Shown here piece by piece: positions 8,721 through 18,674 of a stretch of DNA of 64,000 bases. Origin of the DNA: Leptospira wolffii serovar Khorat str. Khorat-H2 (lineage in GTDB: Bacteria; Spirochaetota; Leptospiria; Leptospirales; Leptospiraceae); NCBI RefSeq assembly GCF_000306115.2, contig NZ_AKWX02000007.1, positions 682,001-746,000 on the forward strand. Reading direction: 5' to 3'. The notes beneath the pieces are model-generated. The model did no database searches and had not been told where the DNA came from. It saw only the letters and a program-made list of their open reading frames with translations. The position numbers and the translations under genes are program-made. Position 1 is the first letter of the stretch. Each line of letters begins with the position of its first letter.

Positions 8721-10136
8721 ATGCAAGATTCTAAAAAAGGAAAACTCTGGGGAGGAAGATTCAAAGAGTCCGCTTCTCCCATCATGGAAAGAATCGGGGA
8801 GTCGATTTCTTTCGATAAGAAATTATACAAAGAAGATCTGGAGGGAAGTAGAGCCCACGCCAAGATGCTCCAGAAAATCGGAATCCTCCAACCGGAAGAG
8901 TTACAAAAGATTCTTAAAGGTTTAGACCAAGTAGAATCGGAGATCGAGGCCGGAACTTTTCAATACTCCAGCGAGTTGGAAGACATTCATATGCATGTCG
9001 AATCTCGTTTGACTACCCTAGAGGGAGATGTGGGAAAGAAACTCCACACAGCCAGATCTAGAAACGATCAGGTCTCCCAGGATATGCGATTGTATGTACG
9101 CAATCGAATCTTGGAAATCGAGGAAAGACTCGATTCTCTAAGAGACGCTCTCTATGAACAAGCCGGAAAGAATATAGATACCATTATTCCTGGATATACT
9201 CATTTGCAGGTGGCTCAACCGGTAAGAGCTTCCCATTTTCTTTTGGCTTATTTCTGGATGTTCACAAGGGACCAGGAATTCTTCGGATTCGCGAAAGAAA
9301 CCTCCAACTGGTTGGTATTAGGATCCGGAGCCATGGCGGGAGTGAATTACGAAAACGACAGGGAGTTTCTTTCTAAGGAATTAAAAACTTCCGGGATTTC
9401 TCCCAATAGTATGGATGCGGTGGCAAGTAGGGATCACTTACTGCAGTTCCTTTTTGCGGGAGTACAGACCATGCTCCATGCGTCCCGGTTTTGCGAAGAT
9501 ATCATACTATATTCTTCTCAGGAATTCGGACTCGTTCGACTCCCTGATTCCTTGACTACCGGTTCTTCCATCATGCCTCAAAAAAAGAATCCGGATATTG
9601 CCGAGTTGATTCGTGGAAAGTCGGCAAGAGTTGCCGGAAATCTGAATCATTTGATCGGTCTTTTAAAGGGATTGCCCTTAACTTATAACCGAGATCTCCA
9701 AGAGGATAAATTAGCCGTATTCGACGCTGTGGATACGATTCTAATCAGCCTGGAAGGATTGGAAGCGATGGTTCGGGAGATGGTCTTTAGACCGGAAAGA
9801 GGGGAACGTTCCCTAAAGGAAGGTTTTGCAACCGCTACGGATCTGGCCGATTTTCTTGTGGGAGTGAAAAAGGTTCCCTTTAGAACAGCTCATGAACTCG
9901 TGGGAAAACTCGTTTCCGAATGCACGGAAAGGAAAGAAAATCTCTTTACGATTTCCGAAGCAGTCAGAACTTCCATATCGCCGTTTTTCGGCGGAGAAGA
10001 ATACTTCCGGGCGGTAAGTTTGGAATTATCCACGGATAAAAAAGCGAGTTTCGGCGGCACCGCTAGAACTAGACAGATAGAACAATTGGAGTTAGCGAAA
10101 AAATCCATCCAAGCGCTCCGAAGGAATACACCATGA
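8721..10136 (+). CDS. argH: Argininosuccinate lyase
   Basis: The 471-residue protein has the family length. Fumarase/aspartase superfamily signatures are visible: KLWGGRF at the N-terminus, TARSRNDQVSQDMRLY near residue 110, an internal HLQVAQPVRASHF with the catalytic His, and the GSSIMPQKKNPD loop near residues 280-291. It cleaves argininosuccinate to arginine and fumarate in the last step of arginine synthesis. It heads a plus-strand run; the cyclophilin gene overlaps its stop by 4 bases (ATGA). Confidence 0.95.
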   Translation: MQDSKKGKLWGGRFKESASPIMERIGESISFDKKLYKEDLEGSRAHAKMLQKIGILQPEELQKILKGLDQVESEIEAGTFQYSSELEDIHMHVESRLTTLEGDVGKKLHTARSRNDQVSQDMRLYVRNRILEIEERLDSLRDALYEQAGKNIDTIIPGYTHLQVAQPVRASHFLLAYFWMFTRDQEFFGFAKETSNWLVLGSGAMAGVNYENDREFLSKELKTSGISPNSMDAVASRDHLLQFLFAGVQTMLHASRFCEDIILYSSQEFGLVRLPDSLTTGSSIMPQKKNPDIAELIRGKSARVAGNLNHLIGLLKGLPLTYNRDLQEDKLAVFDAVDTILISLEGLEAMVREMVFRPERGERSLKEGFATATDLADFLVGVKKVPFRTAHELVGKLVSECTERKENLFTISEAVRTSISPFFGGEEYFRAVSLELSTDKKASFGGTARTRQIEQLELAKKSIQALRRNTP

Positions 10137-11068
10137 CCCATTTATTTCGATCCTTCTCTGCGAGTCTGAGAGTTATAGGAGTTTCCGCTTTAGGAATCCT
10201 ATTTTCCCTAGGTTCGGCTAATTGTAAAACCAACCCGTATTCGGAGATGAGATACGTTCCGGAGATTTATAATCCGGTGGAAGTCGTAGTAAAGCGCGCA
10301 GATGTGATTCGTACCCCTCTTCCCGAAAAACCCGGGATCTATGCCTTGATTCAGACTAGCCAAGGGGATATGCTTTTCGAACTATTCTATAAGGATGCCT
10401 CCCATACGGTGCAAAACTTCATAGACCTGGCTCAGGGAGAAAAGGAATTCACCCTACGCAACGGACAGCCCCAAAAACGTCCCTTCTATGACGGGTTAGT
10501 TTTCCATAGAGTGATCGAAAACTTTATGATCCAGGGAGGATGTCCTTACGGAGACGGTTCCGGAACCCCCGGGTATAGATTTGCGGACGAAATCAACGCA
10601 AAGAGTCTCGGCCTGGATAAGGAAAAGATCGGACAGGTTCCTTATTACGGAAATTATCTACAAAGATATCTCATCCAAGAAATGGGAATCAAGAGCCAAA
10701 GAGAGTTCGAGGACAGAAGGGAAGAATTGGAAAGCAATCTGGAAAAAGCCAAGAATCTTTCCGTAATGGAAGTTCTGTATCGCCTAGGATATCGCTATAA
10801 CGAGGCGGTCCAAAGTCACAAAGCGATCAAGGGCGCTCTTGCAATGGCAAACGCAGGACCGAACACGAACGGTTCCCAATTCTTTATCAACCAAGTGGAT
10901 ACTCCGCATTTGGACGGATTGCATACCGTATTCGGACAATTGGTTTCGGGAGAAGATGTAGTGGATCGAATCGTGGCCGTATCCAATCCAAAGCCTGGAT
11001 CGAATGTTCCGGGAGCCAAAGTAACGATTCGTAAAGTATCCATCTTCGATAAGAGAGAGAAGAAATAA
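10133..11068 (+). CDS. Cyclophilin-type peptidyl-prolyl isomerase lipoprotein with a large insertion
   Basis: The 311-residue protein has a hydrophobic signal ending in GSANC, so Cys31 is a probable lipidation site. The cyclophilin domain starts near residue 70: VQNFIDLAQG, FHRVIENFMIQGGCP, GSGTPGYRFADEI and then LAMANAGPNTNGSQFFIN with HTVFGQLVSG. Between DEI (about residue 150) and LAMANAG (about 231) sits a helical, charged insertion of about 75 residues where ordinary cyclophilins have only a short loop. It likely acts as a periplasmic or outer-membrane-tethered folding catalyst. It overlaps argH by 4 bases, and the next gene starts on its stop codon. Confidence 0.88.
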   Translation: MTHLFRSFSASLRVIGVSALGILFSLGSANCKTNPYSEMRYVPEIYNPVEVVVKRADVIRTPLPEKPGIYALIQTSQGDMLFELFYKDASHTVQNFIDLAQGEKEFTLRNGQPQKRPFYDGLVFHRVIENFMIQGGCPYGDGSGTPGYRFADEINAKSLGLDKEKIGQVPYYGNYLQRYLIQEMGIKSQREFEDRREELESNLEKAKNLSVMEVLYRLGYRYNEAVQSHKAIKGALAMANAGPNTNGSQFFINQVDTPHLDGLHTVFGQLVSGEDVVDRIVAVSNPKPGSNVPGAKVTIRKVSIFDKREKK

Positions 11069-11679
11069 TGCCGTCTCCGGTGGAACAGAATGCGATCTTT
11101 TTATCTCTTGTAAAGGAGATCCAATCTTCCGCCTCCACCGGAAAAATATCCGAAGTACTTTCGGATTTGATTCCTACGAATTCCGGTCCGGATATTTTCG
11201 AGGATTTGCGCTCTAAAAACGAGAGCTCCTGGGATTTCCGGTCCACTCTATATATCGTAAGGGTAGTGCAGGAAAATCGTCAATCCGTGAACCAGGCATA
11301 CGAAGAAGCCATGTCCCGGTACAGCAAGGTGAACACGATCACTTCTAAGCGTAAGGCAAACGAGGAAGAGGTGCGCCTAAAGCAAACCCTCACGGATTAT
11401 ATTTTAAAGATAGAGTCCACATTCGAAAGAAACGACAGATGCGACGAGGCCATGTTCAAGGAGATTTCCAAATTCCTGGATGGCCTGGAGTCTGTGGACA
11501 AACTGAACGAATCCAATATCACAAGCCTATTCTTGTCCCCCAAAGCGGTCGCACTCGTAACCCCGATTTTGGAAAAATACGAAGAATGTTATAAGGAATA
11601 CGGTAAATTAAAGCCTATTCTAGGCAGATTGATCCGAATCGCGGATTATATCATAGAGGATGCGGGCGCAGTCGGATAA
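11068..11679 (+). CDS. Hypothetical helical protein in the argH-fliM run
   Basis: The 203-residue soluble protein is largely alpha-helical by composition, rich in Glu, Lys, Ser and Leu. It has no signal peptide, membrane segment or recognised motif. It starts at an ATG overlapping the stop of the cyclophilin gene by one base, so it is translationally coupled. Residues 70-140 (EAMSRYSKVN through KIESTFERND) look like paired helices. Position between a cyclophilin and a fliM-linked gene suggests no specific function. I do not recognise it. Confidence 0.7.
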   Translation: MPSPVEQNAIFLSLVKEIQSSASTGKISEVLSDLIPTNSGPDIFEDLRSKNESSWDFRSTLYIVRVVQENRQSVNQAYEEAMSRYSKVNTITSKRKANEEEVRLKQTLTDYILKIESTFERNDRCDEAMFKEISKFLDGLESVDKLNESNITSLFLSPKAVALVTPILEKYEECYKEYGKLKPILGRLIRIADYIIEDAGAVG

Positions 11680-11814
11680 ATTCTACCGAAACAAAGAGGG
11701 GATTTGAGCGTATTTTTGGAGGGATTTCCCGGATTCCTGCCGAAGGTTAATAGGAGAGAAAGGAATTTCCATCGTTTCTCCGAGGATTCGTCCCGGAGAA
11801 AAAACGGGACTCGG

Positions 11815-12800
11815 ATGAATCGGAAACTTATCATCTTCACATTATTAGCCTTAGCAATCACGACCCTGGACGCATTTCCTCGTAGGAATGCGAGAGGAGA
11901 GGTGTCCGAGAATTATATCCAGGCCCAGGGTATCGTAGATATCAAACTTCCCAAAATGCAATATAGAGAGAAGGAAGCCGTAACGGCAGTTCTCTCCGTG
12001 AAGAATACCGGAAACGAGACACTAAGAATTTTTCCTTACGGAAAGGATTTACGTTCCTTCCAAGTGATCGTTCGGGACGAAGACGGACGCACCGTTTCCA
12101 AATTGGAAACGGAAAAAAAGCCGGATCCGGTCCTTAGAAGAAGAAACAAGGTGGAGAATCTCGTAGGAGACGAGGTTAAAGAAATCATCTTACATAAGGA
12201 CGAAACATTCTCCAAAGAAATCCGAATCGATCAATTGTACGAATTGGAAGCAGGAAGGAAATATTTCGTAACCGCCTATTTTTATCCCAATATTTCGGAG
12301 TATGGGGATCATTTTTTAAGATCCGAAAGCCATCCGTATTTCAGTGTAGAAGAGCGTAAGAAGGATTGGATACTTCCGGGAGTTCCATACCAGGATCCGG
12401 AGACGGACGGATTGGAGCCGGAAGAAGTCATCCATCTATTTTTAGGAGCGGAGAAGAAGGGGAACTGGAAACTACATTTCAAATGGATCCATTTTCCGGA
12501 ATACATTCTCGCGTATGACCGTTATTCAAAGGATTGGCTCCAGGCCGAAGAGGCAGAGAAGGATTTCATCCTGGAAGAATTCAGGAATTATCTTACCGAA
12601 AACAGATCCGGTGTGCTACAATACTATAAGATTCTGTCGGTAGAGAAAGTGAATCGGAGCCTGTCCAAGGTGCGGGTCGCAGTGGAAAGAAAAGTAAATA
12701 AAGTTCCGGTTCGTTACGAATACGAATTCACTCTAAGAAGAGTTCCGGAGGAATCCGGGGTCTTTTGGAAAGTCGCTAATCTATTGGCAAAGGTGAGAAA

Positions 12801-12804
<4 letters not shown>
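11815..12804 (+). CDS. Exported hypothetical protein upstream of fliM
   Basis: The start is taken at ATG 11815, giving MNRKLIIF and a clear signal peptide (hydrophobic to about residue 18, then LDAF); a TTG at 11704 would add 37 residues that do not look like an export signal. The 329-residue product has a beta-rich region around residues 30-150 that looks like an immunoglobulin-like or BsuPI-type domain (AVLSVKNTGNETLRIFPYG). The C-terminal part holds a mixed domain with many charged residues. It probably acts in the periplasm. It overlaps fliM by 4 bases (ATGA). The family is not recognised with certainty. Confidence 0.7.
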
Positions 12805-13826
<1,022 letters not shown>

Positions 13827-13835
13827 TCTTTATAT

Positions 13836-13862
13836 AAAAAAAGCGGGACGAGCCCGCTTTTT
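13836..13862. terminator. Bidirectional terminator after fliM
   Basis: A GCGGG/CCCGC stem with a 5-base loop is flanked by an A run on the left and a T run on the right. It lies between the stop of fliM and the stop of the minus-strand ferredoxin gene, so it can serve both. Confidence 0.88.
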
Positions 13863-13895
13863 ATCACCCAGAATTTTTATTTATAGGACGAGGGT

Positions 13896-14114
13896 TTATT
13901 TTTTCCAATGAATGCACTCGCCTGGGCATTCATCCATTTCCTTTTGAACGGTCTTCCAATCCGATTCGGGAATTTCGGCTTGGTTGATGGACTCTCCTCC
14001 GATATGAGTTTCGGAAGTGTCATTTTCGTCCATTTGGAAGTATTTTGGTAGGTTGTCTGCACACTGATTGCAAGAAGTACAGTTGTCCTTGTCTACATAG
14101 GCTATTTTGGTCAT
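13896..14114 (-). CDS. Small single-cluster ferredoxin
   Basis: The 72-residue acidic protein has Cys12-x2-Cys15-x2-Cys18 near the N-terminus and Cys-Pro-Gly-Glu-Cys-Ile near the C-terminus (residues 63-67). This is the arrangement of small monocluster 4Fe-4S (or 3Fe-4S) ferredoxins of the Fer4_15/Thermotoga type. It probably carries electrons in the cytosol. The gene is alone, with a terminator shared with fliM downstream and a 299-base gap upstream. No partner reductase is adjacent. Confidence 0.88.
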   Translation of the reverse strand: MTKIAYVDKDNCTSCNQCADNLPKYFQMDENDTSETHIGGESINQAEIPESDWKTVQKEMDECPGECIHWKK

Positions 14115-14413
14115 TCTGTTTCTCCTCGTGAAGTCGTCTGAATGCCGACTAAAAGCGGTTCTAGGGCTACAATTTCCAGACAGGGCAGAAGCGCAAACTA
14201 TTTTCTATAGATTACTCTCTTCTAGTATCTTAGACGTTCTAATCTTTCTATTTCGTCGTTCGTTTTCTAAGAGAGGGGGATGCTTGGAACGCATCGGAGT
14301 GGGGTTAGGGCGAGAGGGCAATAATTCCGGAACCGTGAGGAAAAATGTGGACGGAAATTTATTTCATCGGTATTCTTCCTGAAACCATTTTCTCAAGGGA
14401 GAATCAGAACTAA
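14115..14413. other. Divergent intergenic region of 299 bases
   Basis: This is among the longest gene-free stretches in the window. It must hold the promoters for the minus-strand ferredoxin and the plus-strand FecR lipoprotein. A 91-codon open frame on the plus strand has no plausible composition and no ribosome site. An AGGGAGA sequence near 14396-14402 can serve the lipoprotein start at 14414. I see no clear -35/-10 pair, riboswitch or repeat. Confidence 0.5.
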
Positions 14414-15343
14414 ATGAAGCGTATTACTATTGCCTGTTTTCTGGCCCTCGCCCTGGCTTTCGTAGCATGTAAGAAGGCGAAGGAAGACCTCCAAGGAGGA
14501 GTCATCACCTTTTCCAAAGGAATCGTTAAGATATACGATAAGGACGGAAAGGAGAAAGAACTCAAGCAGGACACATTCCTTCTTCCAGAATATAAAATCG
14601 AAACCGGGAAGGATTCTTATGCAGATATCCAATTGGCTGAGGGAGTTCTTATTCGTGTAAAAGAGAATACGAGCCTCATTCTCAAAAAGGTATTCGTAGA
14701 TTCCGCAAACGGGACCATCTTCACGGATTTGGGTCTGAACAAAGGAAAGATCTTCTCTAAAGTCGGATCCAAGCTGGATAAAACCAGCCAATTCAACGTG
14801 ACCACTCCTACCGTGGTGGCGTCCGTAAGAGGTACCGAATTCATCGTAGAGGAAACCGGAAAGGGAACCAGCACTCGAGTGGGAGACGGTTCCGTAGAAG
14901 TCACCGATTTGGATAATCCTGAAAAGCAGGCTACTGCTGAGTCCGGAGAAGAAATCAGTGCCGACGGTAAGGATCTAAAAGAAGACAAACTTAGCGAGGA
15001 CGAGGTCAAGGAATTGCAAGACGATTCCGCAACGATCCAGTCCATCACCGAAGAACAAAGAGCAAGAATCCAAGAAATCCTGAAGGATTTCCAAGAGAAC
15101 AAGGCTCTCATTCTCCAAGGTCTGGAAGATCAGAAGGCTAGAAACCGAGAGCTGATCGAAGGCGCTAAGGATGAAAACAGAAGACTCTTAGAAGAAGCGA
15201 AGAGCTCAGGACAGGCCGAAAAAGAAGCCATCAAGAAAGCCGCTCAGGAAGATAAAGAAAAAGTAAAATCTTCCATAGACGACGCTAAGAAAGAGTTGGA
15301 AAACCAAAGAAAATCCTTAAAAGACCAAGCGGCTCCGAAATAA
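14414..15343 (+). CDS. FecR-domain lipoprotein, LipL45 type
   Basis: The 309-residue protein has a signal peptide ending in AFVAC, giving lipidated Cys19. The FecR domain is at about residues 45-160: AEGVLIRVKENTSLILK, then TPTVVASVRGTEFIVEETG and a VEVTD turn. The C-terminal half is a long Glu/Lys/Gln-rich coiled coil (residues 190-305). This layout is that of the Leptospira LipL45 family. Classical FecR proteins transmit signals to FecI sigma factors, but there is no sigma factor or receptor adjacent, so a structural or surface role is equally likely. A strong terminator follows. Confidence 0.85.
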   Translation: MKRITIACFLALALAFVACKKAKEDLQGGVITFSKGIVKIYDKDGKEKELKQDTFLLPEYKIETGKDSYADIQLAEGVLIRVKENTSLILKKVFVDSANGTIFTDLGLNKGKIFSKVGSKLDKTSQFNVTTPTVVASVRGTEFIVEETGKGTSTRVGDGSVEVTDLDNPEKQATAESGEEISADGKDLKEDKLSEDEVKELQDDSATIQSITEEQRARIQEILKDFQENKALILQGLEDQKARNRELIEGAKDENRRLLEEAKSSGQAEKEAIKKAAQEDKEKVKSSIDDAKKELENQRKSLKDQAAPK

Positions 15344-15371
15344 TCGAGTCCTGAATCTTTTAGATGGAAAG

Positions 15372-15396
15372 GCCGTCCTCCAAGGACGGCTTTTTT
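15372..15396 (+). terminator. Rho-independent terminator after the FecR lipoprotein
   Basis: A 7-base perfect stem (GCCGTCC/GGACGGC) with a 5-base loop is followed at once by six T residues. It lies 28 bases after the lipoprotein stop and before the end of the convergent SemiSWEET gene. Confidence 0.92.
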
Positions 15397-15407
15397 GTTT
15401 AGTGGGA

Positions 15408-15671
15408 TTATTCTTCGTCTTTGGATTTTAATTTGAACCAAAGAATGGTGACCGTGAAAATCAGGGTGACCCCATTTGCCAGAACGATAGGAAAATCCTT
15501 TTTTAGAATTCCGTAACAGAGCCAGAACGCGACTCCCACGGAAAGCACCACATACATATTGCGGGAAATGTCTCTGGTTTTCTTTTCCAGAACCACTTTT
15601 ATGACTTGCGGGACAAAGGAGATGGTAGTCAGAGTGCAGGCGATATAGCCTATCCAGGTAATCGGATCCAC
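15408..15671 (-). CDS. SemiSWEET sugar transporter
   Basis: The 87-residue protein has three predicted membrane helices (about residues 5-22, 38-57, 62-80). The first contains TLTTISFVPQVIKV, with the PQ motif that hinges SemiSWEET and PQ-loop proteins. This is a single triple-helix bundle, so it must dimerise to make a sugar pore. SemiSWEETs were characterised structurally from Leptospira, and this gene matches that small class. It lies 2 bases after queF on the same strand, so the two are probably cotranscribed, though a functional link is not obvious. Confidence 0.92.
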   Translation of the reverse strand: MDPITWIGYIACTLTTISFVPQVIKVVLEKKTRDISRNMYVVLSVGVAFWLCYGILKKDFPIVLANGVTLIFTVTILWFKLKSKDEE

Positions 15672-15673
15672 GC

Positions 15674-16087
15674 TCAGATTTTTCCGAATTCGCGGGTCAC
15701 GATCGTCTTGATTCCGCCTCTAAGATTATAATCCCCTTTGACTCTGACGTATTTGGGATCCACCGCTCGAACTAGATCTTCCAGGATATGGTTCACAACG
15801 TTTTCATGAAAGATCCCCAGATTTCTATAAGCGAGAATGTATTCTTTCAGAGATTTTAGTTCCACGCATTTAGCTTTGGGGATGTAGCTAATTTCGATGA
15901 CTCCGAAATCTGGGAGCCCGGTCTTAGGACAAACCGCGGTGAACTCAGGGATGGTAAAATCGATTGTATAATCCTTCCCTTCGTAGACATTGGCGAAAGA
16001 TTCTATCTCAGGAAGTTTCAAACTGGGGATATGGTCCTGTCTCCCTTCATAGGCTGAAATCTCGGTCGGCTCTTGTCGGTGGCTCAT
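15674..16087 (-). CDS. queF: NADPH-dependent 7-cyano-7-deazaguanine reductase QueF
   Basis: The start is ATG at 16087, with GAGGGAGA just upstream; the open frame continues to 16309 but that part overlaps guaA and is not credible. The 137-residue protein is the short, unimodular QueF. Catalytic Cys53 and Asp60 lie in AVCPKTGLPDFG, and the family motif LKSLKEYILAYRN follows. The C-terminus carries VRVKGDYNLRGGI. QueF reduces preQ0 to preQ1 in queuosine synthesis. The queF start lies 95 bases from the divergent guaA start. Confidence 0.95.
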   Translation of the reverse strand: MSHRQEPTEISAYEGRQDHIPSLKLPEIESFANVYEGKDYTIDFTIPEFTAVCPKTGLPDFGVIEISYIPKAKCVELKSLKEYILAYRNLGIFHENVVNHILEDLVRAVDPKYVRVKGDYNLRGGIKTIVTREFGKI

Positions 16088-16182
16088 TTCTCCCTCTCTT
16101 TTAAGAACCAGAGTTTTCCGGACCTTATCTCTGGGAATCCTTTTACTACAAGGTCCATAGATCATACTAGGACTCGTACTGA

Positions 16183-17988
16183 ATGGAGCACCAGAAAGTA
16201 ATCGGAATCGTAGACTTCGGCGGCCAGTACGCCCACTTAATCGCCTCCCGCATCCGCAGGTTAGGGGCCTATTCCGAAATACTGAGCGACGACGAGCCTC
16301 TAGAAACATATTCCAAATTGAGCGGACTCATTCTCTCCGGAGGCCCCGAAAGCGTATACGAGCCGGATTCTCCTTCCATCTCCGAAAAAATCTTCGAGTT
16401 AGGGATCCCGATTTTAGGGATTTGTTACGGCCACCAACTCATGATGAAGTTGCTCGGAGGAGAAGTAAAAAAAGCGGGAGTCGCTGAATATGGCCGCGCC
16501 TCCTTGGATTCCATAGATAAGAATGGGACAAGACTCTTAGAAGGATTCTCCGGTGGAGAAGTGGTATGGATGAGCCACGGAGACGAGGTGACTCGATTGC
16601 CTGACGGATTCTCCCAGACGTCTTCCAGCCAGGATTGCAGGTATGCGGTCGTGGAAAACAAGGAGAAACGTTGGTATGGGATCCAATTCCATCCGGAAGT
16701 CACTCATACGGAAAAAGGCAGTATATTATTAAAAAATTTCGTTCGGATCTCCGGAGCAGAAGGCACCTGGGACCTGAAGCAATACCTCAAGTTAAAAGAA
16801 GAAGAATTAAGAGCCAGCGTTCCTTCGGACAAGAAAGTGTTCCTACTCGTTTCCGGAGGAGTGGATTCCACCGTTTGCTATCTTTTACTTTCCCAGGCCT
16901 TGGGAAAGGAAAGAGTAAAAGGAGTACTTATCGACACAGGATTCATGAGAAAGAACGAGGTTTCCGATCTCCAAAAGAATCTGGCTCCTCACGGAATCCA
17001 CCTGCATGTGCATGACGCTTCCGAATTATTCTATACGAATCTAAAAGGAAAAACGGATCCCGAAGAGAAGAGAAAGATCGTCGGAAATCTATTCTTGCAA
17101 GCTCAAGCGGATTGCGCAAAAGAACTGGGTTTGAACTCGGAAGAATGGTTACTCGGTCAAGGCACCATCTATCCCGATACGATAGAAAGCGGGGGGACCA
17201 AACATTCTCATACGATCAAGACTCACCATAACCGGGTGGAAGCCATCCAAAAATTAATGGAAGAAGGAAAGATCGTGGAACCGATCAAGGATCTCTATAA
17301 GGACGAGGTGCGAGAACTGGGAAATTTCCTAGGCCTTTCCAAAGAATGGACCCAAAGACATCCTTTCCCCGGGCCGGGCCTAGTGGTTCGAATGATCGCG
17401 CAAAAACAAGACAGCACCGAATCCGTGCAAAAAGAATTGGACGCGGCTCTAAATTCTTCCGGATTAAAAGGTAAACTTTTACCGGTTGCTTCGGTAGGCG
17501 TTAAGGGAGACCAAAGATCCTATGCAAATTGTGCCGTGATTTCCGGCACAAAAGATTGGGACCGGTTAGATAAGATTTCCACCGTAGTTACGAACCAAAT
17601 CGCTTCGATCAATCGAGTGGTTTTACTCTTGGGATCCGAAAAACTAGAAGATCTGAATTTTCATTTCCAAGCGATCGAACTAAACAAGAAAGATAGCGAT
17701 CTTCTGAGAGAAGTGGATTCCGTCGTGGAAAAGATTCTCCGAAAAAGGGATCTGTACGATCGGATCTGGCAAATGCCTGTGGTACTCCTTCCTATTTCCT
17801 CCAAAGAGGGAGAGAAAAGTGTGGTGCTTCGTCCCGTAGATTCCCAAGAAGCGATGACGGCTAGTTTCTTTCGATTGGAACAAAGCGTGTTGGACGAGCT
17901 CGTGGCCGAGGTTCAAAAAGTCCCCGGAATCAGATACGTATTCTACGATCTTACGAATAAGCCTCCGGGAACCATCGAGTGGGAATAG
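16183..17988 (+). CDS. guaA: GMP synthetase, long (eukaryote-like) form
   Basis: The 601-residue protein exceeds the usual bacterial 510-525. The class I amidotransferase domain comes first, with catalytic Cys81 in GICYGHQ and the FHPEV His/Glu pair near residue 169. The ATP pyrophosphatase domain has the SGGVDST P-loop near 224. The C-terminal part carries an extra segment with LLPVASVGVKGDQRSY followed by NRVVLLLGSEK and QMPVVLLP, and ends in NKPPGTIEWE. That arrangement matches human-type GMPS (LLPIRTVGVQGDCRSY, KPPGTTEWE) better than the E. coli type (PPATIEWE). It makes GMP from XMP, glutamine and ATP. Confidence 0.95.
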   Translation: MEHQKVIGIVDFGGQYAHLIASRIRRLGAYSEILSDDEPLETYSKLSGLILSGGPESVYEPDSPSISEKIFELGIPILGICYGHQLMMKLLGGEVKKAGVAEYGRASLDSIDKNGTRLLEGFSGGEVVWMSHGDEVTRLPDGFSQTSSSQDCRYAVVENKEKRWYGIQFHPEVTHTEKGSILLKNFVRISGAEGTWDLKQYLKLKEEELRASVPSDKKVFLLVSGGVDSTVCYLLLSQALGKERVKGVLIDTGFMRKNEVSDLQKNLAPHGIHLHVHDASELFYTNLKGKTDPEEKRKIVGNLFLQAQADCAKELGLNSEEWLLGQGTIYPDTIESGGTKHSHTIKTHHNRVEAIQKLMEEGKIVEPIKDLYKDEVRELGNFLGLSKEWTQRHPFPGPGLVVRMIAQKQDSTESVQKELDAALNSSGLKGKLLPVASVGVKGDQRSYANCAVISGTKDWDRLDKISTVVTNQIASINRVVLLLGSEKLEDLNFHFQAIELNKKDSDLLREVDSVVEKILRKRDLYDRIWQMPVVLLPISSKEGEKSVVLRPVDSQEAMTASFFRLEQSVLDELVAEVQKVPGIRYVFYDLTNKPPGTIEWE

Positions 17989-17997
17989 ATTTCCCAC

Positions 17998-18432
17998 TTA
18001 GATCTTAGAAATCGAATACTCCCGGTTTTCCCAGATTAGAATCCAGGAATCCGGTTCTCTTTCCTTCCATTCCCAATCGGGGTGCAAGAGTAGACTTTGG
18101 GAAATTCTTCCCCAAATGGAATCCGAGAAGGGGTGGAGTAGATTTCCGTTTGCATCGAATCGCAGGTCTTCCGGATGAAATTCCAAATAGAGGTCCGGTC
18201 CGTACTGTAGTTTTCCGTTTTCAAACTTTCTGAACACGATCGGATAATGCTCCGTCTCCACGAAATTCATTTCCTTCCCGCAGGGAGAAAGGTATCTGCA
18301 ATTCGGATACTTTCCGGTATCGTTTTCCCGCAAACGACTCAAGAAGAATGCTAGAAAATCCCGGTCGGTCAGTTCCGAACCCTCGTGAAAGATCCTGCCT
18401 CCCGAATCGATCGTGTAGAAATACGTCCTCAA
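17998..18432 (-). CDS. UPF0598/DUF4505 family protein
   Basis: The 144-residue protein shows the UPF0598 pattern: an N-terminal YFYTIDSGGRIFHEG, then CRYLSPCGKEMNFVE with its paired cysteines near residues 46-51, VFRKF, and later LRFDANGNLLHP. This family includes the animal mitochondrial protein C8orf82. Function is unknown. The gene is convergent with guaA, with 9 bases between the stops. It has no signal peptide or membrane segment. The family call rests on recalled motif order, not a search. Confidence 0.75.
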   Translation of the reverse strand: MRTYFYTIDSGGRIFHEGSELTDRDFLAFFLSRLRENDTGKYPNCRYLSPCGKEMNFVETEHYPIVFRKFENGKLQYGPDLYLEFHPEDLRFDANGNLLHPFSDSIWGRISQSLLLHPDWEWKEREPDSWILIWENREYSISKI

Positions 18433-18453
18433 AGTCTTGCCTCTACTTTTCTA

Positions 18454-18483
18454 TTGACACCGGGTCCCGGACCAAAATCATAC
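18454..18483 (+). promoter_or_regulatory. Candidate promoter of the tRNA-Cys/tRNA-Leu unit
   Basis: A consensus -35 TTGACA at 18454-18459 is followed, 18 bases later, by TCATAC at 18478-18483 as a weak -10. Transcription would start a few bases before the tRNA-Cys gene at 18492. The spacer holds a small palindrome, GGTCC-C-GGACC. The -10 choice is uncertain. Confidence 0.6.
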
Positions 18484-18491
18484 CTTATAAC

Positions 18492-18562
<71 letters not shown>

Positions 18563-18577
18563 TTCCCAAGTTCTCCC

Positions 18578-18664
<87 letters not shown>

Positions 18665-18674
18665 ACTTAGGTCT

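Noticed and set aside
14107..14382. 91-residue plus-strand frame between ferredoxin and FecR lipoprotein
   Set aside because: It has no ribosome site, overlaps the ferredoxin start and shows no domain; the space is better read as a control region.
16088..16309. N-terminal extension of queF
   Set aside because: The added 74 residues overlap guaA on the other strand, while a good ribosome site lies just before the ATG at 16087.
18460..18470. GC-rich palindrome in the tRNA promoter spacer as an operator
   Set aside because: It is short and found once; no evidence of a regulator links to it.
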